Source: Thalassospira lucentensis (GTDB taxonomy: Bacteria; Pseudomonadota; Alphaproteobacteria; Rhodospirillales; Thalassospiraceae). Taken from it: DNA of 64,000 nt. Each line of letters starts with the position of its first letter. The stretch's first letter is position 1. The stretch covers positions 62,001 through 126,000 of the forward strand of contig NZ_JAATOV010000001.1 in the NCBI RefSeq assembly GCF_011806425.1, in the 5' to 3' direction. Positions 1 to 10,199 of this stretch are shown piece after piece. The position numbers were made by a program, and so were the translations under genes. The notes beneath the pieces were generated by a model, which made no database searches, was not told where the DNA came from, and saw nothing but the letters and a program-made list of their open reading frames with translations.

Positions 1-1
1 C

Positions 2-1840
2 GAAATGCATCCGATCCTCTGGACCCGTGTCACGGATCGGCGCCTGTCGGCACCACATGTAAAAGTCGCCGTACTTTCGACCTATGAAAATCGCTGCTTT
101 GATCTGGCCGACATCCCGATGGTGTTCAAACCCCAGACGGACCTCGTGATCCTCAACTACATCGCCAACCACATCATCTCGACCGGTCGGGTCAATACCG
201 ACTTCGTCAACAAACATACCATTTTCCGGCGCGGCAACACCGATATTGGCTATGGCTTGCGTCCAGAAGACCCGCGCCAAAAATCCGCCGCACACGCATC
301 CGATGCCGGTGGATCAACCGATATGACGTTCGACGAGTATGCCGAATTCGTATCGGAATATACGCTTGATAAAACCCATGAAATGACCGGCGTCCCCAAA
401 GAACGCCTCAAAGCGCTTGCCGAGCTTTATGCTGATCCAAAGATCAAGGTCACGTCATTCTGGACCATGGGCTTTAACCAACATACGCGCGGCGTTTGGG
501 CCAACAACCTGTGTTACAACATCCACCTTCTGACCGGTAAAATCGCCGAACCGGGCAATTCGCCCTTCTCGCTTACGGGGCAACCTTCGGCCTGTGGGAC
601 AGCACGCGAAGTTGGGACATTCTCGCATCGGCTGCCTGCCGATATGGTCGTCACCAATCCCGAACACCGAAAAATGGCCGAGGAAATCTGGAAACTGCCC
701 GAAGGCACCATTCCAGGCAAAGTTGGCTATCACGCAGCATTGCAGAACCGCATGCTCAAAGACGGCAAACTGAACGCGTACTGGGTGCAGTGTAATAACA
801 ACATGCAGGCCGCCGCCAACATCAACGAAGAAGCTTGGCCGGGCTATCGCAACCCAGAAAACTTTATCGTTGTTTCCGATGCCTATCCGACCGTCACCTG
901 CGAAGCGGCCGACCTTATCCTGCCAACAGCAATGTGGGTGGAAAAGGAAGGCTGTTACGGCAATGCCGAACGCCGTACGCACATGTGGCACCAGCTTGTT
1001 GACGCCCCGGGAAATGCAAAGTCGGATCTTTGGCAAGTGATGGAGTTCTCCAAACGCTTTGTCATGGAAGACGTCTGGCCCGAAGAACTTCTGGCCAAGG
1101 CACCCGAGATGCGGGGCAAAAGCTTGTTTGACGTGCTGTATCGCAACGGCAATGTCGACAAATTCCCGCTTGAGCAAACTGCCCCGAATTACAACAACGA
1201 CGAATCCAAGGAATACGGGTTCTACGTTCAAAAAGGCCTGTTTGAAGAATACGCCACCTTCGGACGTGGTCACGGGCACGATCTGGCACCGTTCGACCGC
1301 TATCACAATGAACGCGGCCTGCGCTGGCCGGTTGTTGATGGCAAAGAAACGCTTTGGCGGTACCGCGAAGGATATGACCCGTATGTCACGCCCGGTGCTG
1401 GGGTCGAATTTTATGGTCACAAGGATGGCAAGGCACGCATCTTTGCCCTTCCTTATGAACCCGCCGCCGAAAGCCCGGACGAAGAATATCCATTCTGGCT
1501 TTGCACCGGACGTGTTCTGGAACATTGGCACTCTGGTTCCATGACGCAGCGCGTACCAGAACTCTACCGCGCATTCCCGGATGCTGTGTGCTTCTTGCAC
1601 CCAGACGACGCCGCCGAACAGGGTCTGCGCCGTGGCGACGAAATCCGCGTGATTTCACGTCGTGGCAATATCCGTACACGCGTTGAAACACGCGGCCGTA
1701 ACAAGCCGCCTCGCGGACTTGTTTTCATTCCTTGGTTCGATGCCAGCGAGTTGATCAACAAGGTCACACTCGATGCGACCGACCCAATGTCAAAACAGAC
1801 TGACTACAAAAAATGCGCCATTCGCATTGAAAAAGTCTGA
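2..1840 (+). CDS. napA: Periplasmic nitrate reductase catalytic subunit NapA (3' part)
   Basis: The reading frame is open from the window edge, so the N-terminus (Tat signal, 4Fe-4S cysteines) is missing; about 613 residues of an ~830-residue protein remain. NapA reduces nitrate to nitrite in the periplasm with a Mo-bis-MGD cofactor. The visible part carries molybdopterin oxidoreductase signatures: a [11 protein letters not shown] segment, the [13 protein letters not shown] loop, [20 protein letters not shown], and a C-terminal dinucleotide-binding domain starting near [16 protein letters not shown]. The gene ends 11 bases before napB. The order napA-napB-napC is that of alphaproteobacterial nap operons. 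Electrons would come from quinol through NapC and NapB. Only the truncation limits the call. Confidence 0.96.
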   Translation, partial: EMHPILWTRVTDRRLSAPHVKVAVLSTYENRCFDLADIPMVFKPQTDLVILNYIANHIISTGRVNTDFVNKHTIFRRGNTDIGYGLRPEDPRQKSAAHASDAGGSTDMTFDEYAEFVSEYTLDKTHEMTGVPKERLKALAELYADPKIKVTSFWTMGFNQHTRGVWANNLCYNIHLLTGKIAEPGNSPFSLTGQPSACGTAREVGTFSHRLPADMVVTNPEHRKMAEEIWKLPEGTIPGKVGYHAALQNRMLKDGKLNAYWVQCNNNMQAAANINEEAWPGYRNPENFIVVSDAYPTVTCEAADLILPTAMWVEKEGCYGNAERRTHMWHQLVDAPGNAKSDLWQVMEFSKRFVMEDVWPEELLAKAPEMRGKSLFDVLYRNGNVDKFPLEQTAPNYNNDESKEYGFYVQKGLFEEYATFGRGHGHDLAPFDRYHNERGLRWPVVDGKETLWRYREGYDPYVTPGAGVEFYGHKDGKARIFALPYEPAAESPDEEYPFWLCTGRVLEHWHSGSMTQRVPELYRAFPDAVCFLHPDDAAEQGLRRGDEIRVISRRGNIRTRVETRGRNKPPRGLVFIPWFDASELINKVTLDATDPMSKQTDYKKCAIRIEKV

Positions 1841-1851
1841 AGGAGGAAACC

Positions 1852-2316
1852 ATGAAAATAAGTTCAAAATGGCTTCTGTCTCTTGCCATCATCAGCATTG
1901 CTGGCATGGCATATGCTTCAGAACCGATAACCACATTGCGCAGTACCGCCCCGGATCAGGAATCCGCTGCACCGCGCATCACCAATTTCGAAGATAACAG
2001 CATCAAACGTCCGCGCAATTATCCGGAACAACCGCCAACCATTCCGCATGATATCGAAGGATATCAGATCGACGGCAATGCCAATAAATGTCTGTCATGC
2101 CATGCCCGGTCCCGTACTGGCGACAGCGGTGCGCCCATGGTTTCGATCACCCATTTCATGGACCGTGACGGCCAGTTCTTGGCCGCCGTCAGTCCGCGAC
2201 GGTATTTCTGCACGCAATGCCACGTTCCGCAAAAAGACGTCAAGCCGTTGGTTGGAAACGACTTTATCGACATTGATAAACTTCTTCCCACCAACAGCAC
2301 ACGTATTGCGGAATAG
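1852..2316 (+). CDS. napB: Periplasmic nitrate reductase diheme cytochrome c subunit NapB
   Basis: This 154-residue protein is the small electron-transfer subunit of the NapAB complex. It has an N-terminal signal peptide (about residues 1-22, ending MAYA-SEP) and two CxxCH heme sites at C80-H84 (CLSCH) and C120-H124 (CTQCH), as expected for NapB. A strong ribosome-binding site (aaggagg) lies just before the ATG. It sits between napA and napC with short spacing, so the three are almost certainly cotranscribed. Confidence 0.96.
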   Translation: MKISSKWLLSLAIISIAGMAYASEPITTLRSTAPDQESAAPRITNFEDNSIKRPRNYPEQPPTIPHDIEGYQIDGNANKCLSCHARSRTGDSGAPMVSITHFMDRDGQFLAAVSPRRYFCTQCHVPQKDVKPLVGNDFIDIDKLLPTNSTRIAE

Positions 2317-2321
2317 GGAGA

Positions 2322-2918
2322 TTGATGATGATTAATCTTCTCAAACGCTATTGGAAAATCCTGACAACACCCAGTGTGCATTACAGTCTGGCATTTCTGA
2401 CACTCGGTGGGTTTGTCGCCGGGGTCATTTTCTGGGGCGGGTTCAATACGGCACTTGAGGCAACCAACACCGAAGAATTCTGTGTTTCTTGCCACGAGAT
2501 GAAGAACAACGTCTTTGCCGAATTGAAAACAACCATTCACTATTCGAACAGATCGGGGGTGCGCGCAACCTGTCCTGATTGCCATGTTCCGCATAAATGG
2601 ACCGACAAGATCGCCCGTAAAATGCAGGCCTCCAAAGAGGTTTGGGGTAAGATCTTTGGCACCATCAACACACGTGACAAATTCCTCGACAAACGCCTTG
2701 AGCTCGCCCAGCATGAATGGGCAAGGCTTAAGGCCAATAACTCGCTCGAATGTCGCAATTGCCACTCGGATGAATCGATGGATATTACCCGCCAAAGTCC
2801 GCGTGCAGTTGAAGCCCATCAGAAGTTTTTGTTCACTGGGGAAAAGACATGCATCGACTGTCACAAGGGGATCGCGCATCATCTACCCGATATGTCGGGC
2901 GTTCCCGAATGGCAGTAA
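2322..2918 (+). CDS. napC: NapC/NirT family tetraheme cytochrome c, quinol dehydrogenase
   Basis: This 198-residue membrane-anchored cytochrome oxidises quinol and passes electrons to NapB. One N-terminal transmembrane anchor spans about residues 21-40. Four CxxCH heme motifs follow at C54, C84, C144 and C177, the full NapC set. It starts 5 bases after the napB stop; the start is a run of three Met codons, and the first is used here. No napF, napG or napH follows it, which matches the NapC-only electron route common in alphaproteobacteria. Confidence 0.95.
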   Translation: MMMINLLKRYWKILTTPSVHYSLAFLTLGGFVAGVIFWGGFNTALEATNTEEFCVSCHEMKNNVFAELKTTIHYSNRSGVRATCPDCHVPHKWTDKIARKMQASKEVWGKIFGTINTRDKFLDKRLELAQHEWARLKANNSLECRNCHSDESMDITRQSPRAVEAHQKFLFTGEKTCIDCHKGIAHHLPDMSGVPEWQ

Positions 2919-2939
2919 TCTGACGATGGAAATGACAGC

Positions 2940-3473
2940 GTGACACAAGACACCCAAGATAAACCTCTTCTGGCTGGCATAAAGTTCCAGCCAGAAGACC
3001 CCATTGACGATGTTCTGTCGCAGGTAGCATCGCGCTATCCACAAGATCAGGTCGCCGGATACGTTCAAAAACGTCGCAAGGATCGCGATTGCGGTACGCT
3101 GGTTTATGTCCGCAATCTGCGGTCTGGCGATGAAATGTCGATCACGAAAAACCGGGGTGCGATGGCCAAGGGCTGCAAGCTTGATGGCGATGCCCTGTCG
3201 ACCCTGTCCGAAGACCTTGCACGCGATATCGAAGCCGGAAGCGATGTTTTGATCGTCGCCCGTTTTGGCCGCAGCGAGGCCGAAGGACGCGGACTCCGCG
3301 ATGTGATTTCACGCGCGATGGAGCGTGAAATCCCTGTTCTGGTCGGTGTGCGGGATGAATATGCCGGTGCATGGGACGAGTTCCATGGCGGCATTGCCGA
3401 TACCGTGGCACTTGATCATCACGCGATCCTGACATGGCTGGACCAGCACACCAGCATCGCCGAAAGCGCGTAA
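2940..3473 (+). CDS. DUF2478 family protein downstream of napC
   Basis: This is a 177-residue cytoplasmic protein with no signal peptide or membrane segment. Phrases such as GAMAKGCKLDGDALSTL, GSDVLIVARFGRSEAEGRGL and IPVLVGVRDEYAGAWDEFHGG fit the DUF2478 family as I know it; its members often sit beside molybdenum uptake or molybdoenzyme genes. The function is unknown; an NTPase-like fold has been suggested for such proteins, but no clear P-loop is visible. The start is GTG, 21 bases after napC, and no ATG is available in frame nearby. The position suggests a role in molybdenum cofactor supply to NapA, which is inference. Confidence 0.7.
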   Translation: MTQDTQDKPLLAGIKFQPEDPIDDVLSQVASRYPQDQVAGYVQKRRKDRDCGTLVYVRNLRSGDEMSITKNRGAMAKGCKLDGDALSTLSEDLARDIEAGSDVLIVARFGRSEAEGRGLRDVISRAMEREIPVLVGVRDEYAGAWDEFHGGIADTVALDHHAILTWLDQHTSIAESA

Positions 3474-3503
3474 GCCCAGCCTCAACGACCGGTCTGCGTG
3501 CCT

Positions 3504-3986
3504 TTACGGTGTATCGATCTTGTACAAAACCGACTCCACCCGGTCCGTGAGCCGATCATACATGCGCTGGGCACCGTGGTTGTCGTTTGCGGTCAACCAA
3601 TATAGGCGCACCCAGTCTTGCTGCTTTGCCTGATCTTGCAACACGGTCATCATCTTGCCGCCCGTGCCCTGCCCGCGTTGATTTTCAGACACCCAAAAAT
3701 CTTCCAGATAGGCCACATTGCGCAGCGAAAAGGTGTGCGGATGGACAATGATATGCGCCAGTCCCACCACGGTTTCTTGCGCATCATCCGCGCCATCACC
3801 GTTGCTGGCGCCTTGATCAACCGCCAACCACGCCTGCATGCCGTGATCCGGGTCAAGGATGCGCTGCCAAAGGCCATCAATCACATCATCGCCCATATCC
3901 GGCGCACCGAAATTGGCGATGTTCTGACGCCATAAGGTTTCCCAACCAGTACGGTGGCGGGCTTGTGCCTGCATGATTTTGATCAT
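3504..3986 (-). CDS. GNAT family N-acetyltransferase
   Basis: This 160-residue protein belongs to the GCN5-related acetyltransferases. The acetyl-CoA pyrophosphate-binding loop is seen at residues 103-110 (QRGQGTGG), preceded by the strand VAYLEDFWVSENQ and followed by an RLYWLTANDNHGAQRMYDRL segment typical of motif B. The substrate cannot be told from sequence. It is convergent with the nap operon and stands alone, with an aagga ribosome-binding site before the ATG. Confidence 0.85.
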   Translation of the reverse strand: MIKIMQAQARHRTGWETLWRQNIANFGAPDMGDDVIDGLWQRILDPDHGMQAWLAVDQGASNGDGADDAQETVVGLAHIIVHPHTFSLRNVAYLEDFWVSENQRGQGTGGKMMTVLQDQAKQQDWVRLYWLTANDNHGAQRMYDRLTDRVESVLYKIDTP

Positions 3987-4158
3987 CTTGGTCCTTTGGA
4001 ATTTTTCATCATATGACGCGGGTTAAATCTTGGCGTCCGACACGCGCAATTAGCCCTCACAGACCAATCAAACGGCCGGTGATGATTATGCTTACCGCAA
4101 AGACTTATGTGTTTGAAAGCGGATCTTGATTGGCTTGGAAGATTTGGCCGGTTTGGCC

Positions 4159-4896
4159 TTAATCGCTTTGCCCTGCGCGGGCCGAAACAGCATCACGCAC
4201 CAGAACCCGTTGGGCAAACTGTTCAAACCACGCGCCAAACGCCGCGTCATATTTCGCCCGTCCGGCGCGTTGAACATCCGCATCCTGCGCATTAGGTCGG
4301 TTGATGTTATCGCCCGCACTCGATAACCAGCGTTCATGCGCCTCATCATCGACTTCCGGGTGGAATTGAATGCCCCAAATGCGGCCATCCAAATGATACG
4401 CCTGATGGGGGAATGTCGGGCTGCTCGCCAAAAGCTCCGCCCCATCGGGGACGCCAAACCCTTCGCTGTGCCAATGATAGACAATCAGTTCATCGGGGAA
4501 TAAATCACCGCCGGCCTCGGTCGGATAAACCGGGTAATAGCCGATTTCGGTCAATCCATCGGGCCGGGGTTCAACCGGTGCGCCCAGATGACGTGCCATC
4601 ATTTGCGCGCCCAAACAAATCCCCAAATACATCGCGTCGCTGGCAACCACCTTGGGCAGCCAATCCATAATCGCGCGCACATTATCCAGATCATCGTCAT
4701 TGGCACTCATTGGGCCACCAAACACGACCACCAAATGATACATGCTCAGATCATTGGGCAACGCATCGCCTTCACCGGGACGACGAATATCAAACCCAAA
4801 ACCGTACCGACGCATCACGTCGCCAACCCGCCCCGGCTGACCAGTGGCAGAATTGAAAACCAACAAAATACGTTTCGACGGGCTTAGGTTGTTCAT
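4159..4896 (-). CDS. Class I glutamine amidotransferase domain protein
   Basis: This 245-residue protein has the class I glutamine amidotransferase fold: catalytic Cys94 in GICLGAQ and the His179/Glu181 pair in FHPEVD. It resembles stand-alone GMP-synthase-like amidotransferases, whose physiological acceptor is usually unknown. A longer frame opens upstream to 5001, but the ATG at 4896 is preceded by an agaggatgag ribosome-binding site, and the longer version would run through the ychF terminator. The C-terminal 40 residues after the domain look poorly conserved. Confidence 0.85.
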   Translation of the reverse strand: MNNLSPSKRILLVFNSATGQPGRVGDVMRRYGFGFDIRRPGEGDALPNDLSMYHLVVVFGGPMSANDDDLDNVRAIMDWLPKVVASDAMYLGICLGAQMMARHLGAPVEPRPDGLTEIGYYPVYPTEAGGDLFPDELIVYHWHSEGFGVPDGAELLASSPTFPHQAYHLDGRIWGIQFHPEVDDEAHERWLSSAGDNINRPNAQDADVQRAGRAKYDAAFGAWFEQFAQRVLVRDAVSARAGQSD

Positions 4897-4984
4897 CTCA
4901 TCCTCTTTGTTGCGTCTGCGAAAGGTGACCTTTTCAGCCGCGTTTGACAACCCCCTTGGCCGCACTAATCCCCCGACCAGACAC

Positions 4985-5017
4985 GAAAAAAGCCGCCGCA
5001 AATCTGCGACGGCTTTG
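4985..5017 (-). terminator. Rho-independent terminator of ychF
   Basis: On the minus strand a GC-rich hairpin (AAAGCCGTCGC with its GCGGCGGCTTT partner, short loop) runs into a T tract, about 35 bases after the ychF stop. Confidence 0.85.
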
Positions 5018-5052
5018 ATTTCTCTACGTTTAGACGGTCTCTAAAAAGCGCC

Positions 5053-6156
5053 TTAAACGTTGAATTTAAAGTGGAAAATATCGCCATCTTTAACGATATA
5101 GGTCTTGCCTTCCTGACGCAGCTTACCGGCATCACGTGCACCAGCTTCGCCGTTGCAGGCAATGAAATCGTCGTAGGCCATGGTTTCGGCCTTAATGAAA
5201 CCGCGTTCGAAATCGGTGTGAATGACGCCCGCGGCATTCGGTGCGGTCGCACCTTTATACACCGTCCATGCGCGTGCTTCTTTCGGACCCACGGTAAAGA
5301 AGGTCAACAGATCAAGCAGCTTGTACCCTTCACGGATCACGCGTGCCAAACCGGTTTCCGAAAGACCAAGACCTTCAAGGAATTCTTTCTTGTCTTCCGG
5401 ATCGTCAAGCAACGCGACCTCTGACTCGATCGCCGCTGAAATCACAACAGAACGCGCACCTTGTGCGGCGGCCATTTCGGCAACTTTGGCCGACAATTCG
5501 TTGCCTTCGGCGGCACTGTCTTCGTCAACGTTGCACGCATAAAGGATCGGCTTGCTGGTCAGAAGCTGCAGCATACGGAACGCTTTTTCTTCGTCTTCAC
5601 CGTCGATCTTGACCGTACGCGCCGGTTTGCCTTCGCGAAGGGCTTCCAAAGACCGTTCGATCAGCGCCATCGTCAGGACGGCATCCTTGTCATTCTGACG
5701 GGCTTTTTTCTGAAGACCCGGAATACGTTTTTCCAGGCTTTCCATATCAGCCAGCATCAATTCGGTTTCGATGGTTTCCGCATCGCGCACCGGATCAACC
5801 GAACCATCAACATGGGTGATGTCGCCATCTTCAAAGCAACGCAGAACATGCACAATCGCGTCGGTTTCGCGAATGTTGGCCAAGAACTGGTTGCCCAGGC
5901 CCTCGCCCTTGGACGCACCGCGCACCAGACCGGCAATATCGACAAATTCAAGCTGGGTCGGGATGATGGTTGCCGACTTGGAAATCTCAACGATCTTGTC
6001 GAGACGATCATCAGGAACGCTGACACGACCGGTATTTGGTTCAATCGTACAGAACGGGAAGTTCGCCGCCTCGGCTGCTGCCGTCTGGGTCAGGGCGTTA
6101 AAAAGGGTCGATTTACCAACATTTGGCATACCGACGATACCGCATTTGAATCCCAT
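5053..6156 (-). CDS. ychF: Redox-regulated GTPase/ATPase YchF
   Basis: This 367-residue protein is an Obg-related P-loop NTPase that binds the ribosome; bacterial YchF prefers ATP. The G1 loop GMPNVGKST lies at residues 8-16, the G3-like [20 protein letters not shown] follows, and a TGS domain fills the C-terminus ([14 protein letters not shown] onward). Length and all motifs are standard. It lies 66 bases downstream of pth on the same strand, a common pairing (pth-ychF) in proteobacteria, so the two are probably cotranscribed. Confidence 0.97.
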   Translation of the reverse strand: MGFKCGIVGMPNVGKSTLFNALTQTAAAEAANFPFCTIEPNTGRVSVPDDRLDKIVEISKSATIIPTQLEFVDIAGLVRGASKGEGLGNQFLANIRETDAIVHVLRCFEDGDITHVDGSVDPVRDAETIETELMLADMESLEKRIPGLQKKARQNDKDAVLTMALIERSLEALREGKPARTVKIDGEDEEKAFRMLQLLTSKPILYACNVDEDSAAEGNELSAKVAEMAAAQGARSVVISAAIESEVALLDDPEDKKEFLEGLGLSETGLARVIREGYKLLDLLTFFTVGPKEARAWTVYKGATAPNAAGVIHTDFERGFIKAETMAYDDFIACNGEAGARDAGKLRQEGKTYIVKDGDIFHFKFNV

Positions 6157-6222
6157 CTTTCCGGGCTCCGTAACTTGATTTGTTTCTATCAGGATCGGCT
6201 CGAACGGGGTCGAACCGAAAGA

Positions 6223-7014
6223 CTATTTCTTTTTGCCAAACGCTTTGGCAAGGGCTTCGGCCATGGCATTGGCGGCATTGCTGACCGGTGTATCGGCCTT
6301 TTCAACGCGCACTTTCGCCGCACCCGACAAATTATCCATATCCTCGCCAGACGGTGCTGGGTCATCCGATTTCGGGTCACCGGACGCCCCGCCTTTGGCC
6401 TTATCGGCCGCTGGCTTGTCTTTTTTCGGCGCTTTTGGCTTGGGCGGTGTAACGATGTTTGACACCTTGCTCATAAAGCCGCCGTCGTCGCCCTTGGTCA
6501 GGCGCGCGAACTCGGCCGCAACCGCATCAAGCAACGTCATCAGCCAGCCGTCCTGTTCGGATTTTGAAAAATCCCCCAGAACATGACCATGCACACGGGA
6601 TTTTTCACCCGGATGACCAATGCCAAGACGCACGCGCCGATATTCTTTGCCGCAATGGGCATCAATGGATCGCAATCCGTTATGTCCGCCGTGGCCCCCG
6701 CCGCGTTTCACACGCAGCTTGCCCGGCGGCAGGTCCAGCTCATCATGCAGGACAATAACGTCTTCGACCGGAATTTTGTAAAAGCGCAGCACTTCGCCAA
6801 CGCTTTGCCCCGAAAGGTTCATAAAGGTCTCAGGTTTAAGAACCAGAACCTTTTCACCGTTCAATTCGCCTTCGGACAATTGGCCCTGAAACTTTCTGCG
6901 CCAGGGACCAAAAGAATGGCGGCGGACAATTTCGTCCGCCGCCATAAAGCCGATATTGTGGCGATTGGCGGCATATCCCGAACCCGGGTTTCCAAGTCCA
7001 ACCACCAAAAACAT
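6223..7014 (-). CDS. pth: Peptidyl-tRNA hydrolase with C-terminal tail
   Basis: Pth frees tRNA from peptidyl-tRNA that has dropped off the ribosome. The N-terminal 190 residues contain the family core: GLGNPG (residues 6-11), catalytic His19 in NRHNIGF, and [11 protein letters not shown]. The 263-residue length exceeds the usual ~190 because of a ~70-residue Lys/Pro/Ala-rich tail that looks disordered; similar tails occur in other alphaproteobacterial Pth proteins. It starts 15 bases after rplY, forming an rplY-pth-ychF string. Confidence 0.96.
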   Translation of the reverse strand: MFLVVGLGNPGSGYAANRHNIGFMAADEIVRRHSFGPWRRKFQGQLSEGELNGEKVLVLKPETFMNLSGQSVGEVLRFYKIPVEDVIVLHDELDLPPGKLRVKRGGGHGGHNGLRSIDAHCGKEYRRVRLGIGHPGEKSRVHGHVLGDFSKSEQDGWLMTLLDAVAAEFARLTKGDDGGFMSKVSNIVTPPKPKAPKKDKPAADKAKGGASGDPKSDDPAPSGEDMDNLSGAAKVRVEKADTPVSNAANAMAEALAKAFGKKK

Positions 7015-7029
7015 CTTACGACCTCGATC

Positions 7030-7659
7030 TTATTCTTCGGTCGTTGCTTCTTCTTCGCCCTCTTCTCCTTCATCGGCATTATCTTCCGATTTCAGAGCGG
7101 ACGGAGCAGCAACGGTCGCAACGGTAAAGTCACGGTCGGTAATCGAAAGTTCGACACCTTTCGGCAATTTGATTGCCGAGATGTGGATCGAGTCACCAAC
7201 TTCAACACCCGAAAGGTCAAAGACCAGCTCTTCCGGAATAGCGGAAGGCGCACAGATAACTTCGACATCGTGACGAACGATGTTGAGAACGCCACCACGT
7301 TTCAGGCCCGGTGATTTCTCTTCGTTTACGAAGGTAACCGGAACTTCAACGTTCATGGTCTGGCCTTTTGCAAAGCGCAGGAAGTCAACGTGGATCGGTT
7401 CGTCAGTAACTTTGTCGAACTGAACGTCGCGCGGCAGGACTTCGTATTTCTCTTTACCGACGGTAACCGTCAGAATGTGAGAGAAAAAGCCCGGCTGATG
7501 CAGAAGTTTAACGAGCGGACGCGGGTCAATCTGGAACATAACAGGTTCTTGTTTTGCACCATAAATAACACCAGGGACCATACCGGCACGACGCACGGCA
7601 CGGGCGGCCCCCTTTCCGGCCCGTTCACGGATTTCCGCATTGATAACAGTGTTTGCCAT
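7030..7659 (-). CDS. rplY: 50S ribosomal protein L25/general stress protein Ctc
   Basis: This 209-residue L25 protein binds 5S rRNA. It is the long, two-domain TL5/Ctc type: an N-terminal L25 domain (NAEIRERAGKGAARAVRRAG at the start) and a C-terminal beta domain, then an acidic Glu-rich tail. An aaggag ribosome-binding site precedes the ATG. It leads the rplY-pth-ychF gene string on the minus strand. Confidence 0.96.
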   Translation of the reverse strand: MANTVINAEIRERAGKGAARAVRRAGMVPGVIYGAKQEPVMFQIDPRPLVKLLHQPGFFSHILTVTVGKEKYEVLPRDVQFDKVTDEPIHVDFLRFAKGQTMNVEVPVTFVNEEKSPGLKRGGVLNIVRHDVEVICAPSAIPEELVFDLSGVEVGDSIHISAIKLPKGVELSITDRDFTVATVAAPSALKSEDNADEGEEGEEEATTEE

Positions 7660-7729
7660 CAGAAAATCTCCTTGAACTAAAAAAGTTGTTTACGCGGGTC
7701 GATGTAAATCACCGCTGAAAGCCCACGAA

Positions 7730-7763
7730 AACAAGCGCGCTGGCCTCCAGGGGTGCCAGCGCG
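7730..7763 (-). terminator. Terminator of prs
   Basis: The minus strand shows a perfect 9-bp stem (CGCGCTGGC at 7755-7763 with GCCAGCGCG at 7736-7744), followed by a short T-rich run. It lies 18 bases after the prs stop and separates prs from rplY. Confidence 0.75.
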
Positions 7764-7780
7764 ACGAGGGCCTTATACCC

Positions 7781-8713
7781 TCAATCGAAAAGAACGGAAA
7801 CAGATTTTTCTTCCGAGATACGACGAATGGCTTCTGCCATCAGCGGCGCAATCGGAAGCTGCCTGATTTTTCCGCAATTACGAACGGCTTCAGATGCCTT
7901 GATGGAATCGGTGGTGACCACCTCAGACATCGGTGAATTGGCAATACGCTCAACCGCCGGACCCGACAGAACACCATGTGAAACATAGGCCGCAACCGAT
8001 GCCGCACCACGATCCTTAAGTGCACCCGCCGCATTGCAAAGCGTGCCAGCACTGTCCACGATGTCATCAACCAGAATGCAGGCAGCGTCTTTAACGTCAC
8101 CAATCACATTCATGACTTCCGACACACCGGCTTTCGGGCGACGTTTATCAATGATCGCAAGTTCCGCGTCCAAACGCTTTGCCACAGAACGGGCACGGGC
8201 AACACCGCCAACGTCCGGGCTGACAACGACCAGTTTCTGGCCTTCGAACTTGTTGCGGATGTCGCTGGTCAAAACCGGCGACGCAAACAGGTTATCGAGC
8301 GGAATATCGAAAAAGCCCTGAATCTGACCGGCATGAAGGTCCATGGTCAGAACGCGGTCTGCACCGGCAACCGTAATCAGGTTCGCCACCAGCTTGGCCG
8401 AAATCGGGGTGCGGGGACCCGATTTACGATCCTGACGGGCGTAACCGAAATACGGCAGTACGGCTGTGATACGGCGCGCGGAGCCCCGGCGCAACGCATC
8501 AAGCATCACCAGAAGTTCCATCAGATTGTCGTTCGCCGGGAACGATGTGCTCTGAATCACAAAAACGTCCTCACCGCGGACGTTTTCTTGAATTTCACAC
8601 CAGATTTCTTCGTCGGAGAATCGCTTAACATCTGCGCGCGTAAGCGGCAGGTTCAGATGGTCAGCAATAGCCTCTGCCAAGGGACGGTTGCTGTTACAAG
8701 CGAGGATCTTCAT
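7781..8713 (-). CDS. prs: Ribose-phosphate pyrophosphokinase
   Basis: Prs makes PRPP from ribose 5-phosphate and ATP for purine, pyrimidine, histidine and NAD synthesis. The 310-residue protein has the standard length and motifs: [20 protein letters not shown], the ATP loop region [19 protein letters not shown], and the PRPP-binding loop [11 protein letters not shown]. It is a single gene ending in its own terminator. The ~300 bases upstream separate it from the next minus-strand gene, so it probably has its own promoter. Confidence 0.97.
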   Translation of the reverse strand: MKILACNSNRPLAEAIADHLNLPLTRADVKRFSDEEIWCEIQENVRGEDVFVIQSTSFPANDNLMELLVMLDALRRGSARRITAVLPYFGYARQDRKSGPRTPISAKLVANLITVAGADRVLTMDLHAGQIQGFFDIPLDNLFASPVLTSDIRNKFEGQKLVVVSPDVGGVARARSVAKRLDAELAIIDKRRPKAGVSEVMNVIGDVKDAACILVDDIVDSAGTLCNAAGALKDRGAASVAAYVSHGVLSGPAVERIANSPMSEVVTTDSIKASEAVRNCGKIRQLPIAPLMAEAIRRISEEKSVSVLFD

Positions 8714-9015
8714 AGCGTGGCCTCGGATAATGGGTGCCGGGAAAGCGAAAAATTCGAATGTGCGACTCCACCCTGCACGATACGCCGGGATGGTTCGCTG
8801 CTTGCCTTGTTGCCAAAACGCACTGGTTTCGGGGCTTTCCCGTCCGGCGCGGCAACATATATCCGACAGTCAAAGACCATTGTTCGGCGACACCGCTTTT
8901 TGGCAGATCGCGGCGGCTTTATACCCATCCGTTAACAGTCTGTAAATGGGGCCAATGGCGAATATCGACATCGCTGTCATGCACCATCACGGTCCCTGCC
9001 AATGATACGCCCAGT
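8714..9015. other. Intergenic region upstream of prs
   Basis: I see no gene here. Being upstream of prs on the minus strand and downstream of the lipoprotein gene, it should hold the prs promoter and leader, but I could not find a convincing promoter, hairpin or palindrome. Confidence 0.5.
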
Positions 9016-10032
9016 TTAACGTGCTGCCGTGGTCTTATTATCACCGCGCAACAGCCACTTTTTGCGATTGGCAATCTGCCCCAGCGCCCCTTCAAGGGAC
9101 TCGACCGCTGCCTGTGCCGCAAGGGACGCAATCGTTCCCCACCGCTGATCAAGGCTTCCGTGCGGGACAACGTTATTTTGCGTCATCTGGCCAAGTTCAT
9201 TGCCATCCACATCCATGATCACCCATTCGATCACCACCCGATCGGCTGGTGTTTTCGATTTGCTTTTATCAATCGGGGTGACTTGCGTGGTTGCTGATAA
9301 GATCACGCTATGATCGCCAATATCGGCATTATCAACCTGAATGCCCTTGGCCTGCAACAGGGCACCAGCGGACCGCGCCAATGCCGTATCCCCATCGCCG
9401 GGCGCACCATCAAAATCAACCAACGCCACCTTCATCACCGGTGCTGTGCGCAACGCACTTCTGTCGCCGGTGATCATATAGGCAATCTTGTCGGCCGACG
9501 TCGCGACAAGCGCGTCATAGGTTTCTTGTTCCGGGTCTTGGGTGATGCCGCCCAAATCGCGGACTTTGTCGACAAGTTCCTCGGGGATGGCAAGGTCGCC
9601 TTCTTCTGGTCCGGTCGGGGTTGGCGCAAACCATTGATCCTGTGCCAATTGACCATGGGCCGATGTGGTATCAATCGCCAATCCGTCGGGCCGCATCAAA
9701 ACCCATGTCACATCCACCGATGCCCCGGTTTCAATCAGCTCTGCCGTGACGTTGGGGCGCAGGATGTAATCCCCGCCCTGCGCACTGTCGCTATAGGCCG
9801 GAATTTCACGGCTGCGAAGGGCGCGCGCCATGGCACGGGCCAAATGTGCGGCTGCCCCTTCGGGCAAATCATCGCCACCTTCAACCCGAACGGTTCCGGT
9901 ATCACGCAGTTCCAAAAGTGACGGATCGCCCTCGCGCCCGGCCCCCTCAAACGGGCGCGGCAAATCACCACACGCGCCCAACGGACCAAGGATCAGAACA
10001 ACAAGACCAAAATTACGGAGGAACGCTTTCAT
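9016..10032 (-). CDS. Uncharacterised lipoprotein
   Basis: This 338-residue protein begins with a lipoprotein signal peptide ending in a lipobox (LGPLGAC, Cys21-22 region), so it should be anchored to a membrane on the periplasmic side. The mature part has two segments with similar logic: a domain ending near residue 130 with a VTWVLMRPDGLAIDT strand pattern, and a C-terminal domain with VVIEWVIMDVDGNELGQMTQNNVVPHGSLDQRWG. That internal similarity suggests a duplicated fold. I do not recognise the family. The start at 10032 is ATG; a TTG one codon upstream is also possible. Confidence 0.7.
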   Translation of the reverse strand: MKAFLRNFGLVVLILGPLGACGDLPRPFEGAGREGDPSLLELRDTGTVRVEGGDDLPEGAAAHLARAMARALRSREIPAYSDSAQGGDYILRPNVTAELIETGASVDVTWVLMRPDGLAIDTTSAHGQLAQDQWFAPTPTGPEEGDLAIPEELVDKVRDLGGITQDPEQETYDALVATSADKIAYMITGDRSALRTAPVMKVALVDFDGAPGDGDTALARSAGALLQAKGIQVDNADIGDHSVILSATTQVTPIDKSKSKTPADRVVIEWVIMDVDGNELGQMTQNNVVPHGSLDQRWGTIASLAAQAAVESLEGALGQIANRKKWLLRGDNKTTAAR

Positions 10033-10199
10033 CAACTCACATCAAACCAAATCAGATTGCATCACATCAACGCGCAACCAACCATGGTCGCGATGATGAT
10101 AAAAACAAACAGCATAATCATATGTGGCATCGTGCATCCCCCATAAGGACATTGAAGTACCGGCCAACCAAGATTTGTTGGCCCGACATCAATGTCCTC

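Noticed and set aside
455-1600. Long minus-strand frame of 381 codons opposite napA
   Set aside because: It is a shadow of the strongly conserved napA frame; the translation has no domain pattern and no ribosome site.
5461-6462. Plus-strand frame of 333 codons opposite ychF and pth
   Set aside because: Both minus-strand genes are certain; the antisense translation is Arg/Phe-rich with no recognisable features.
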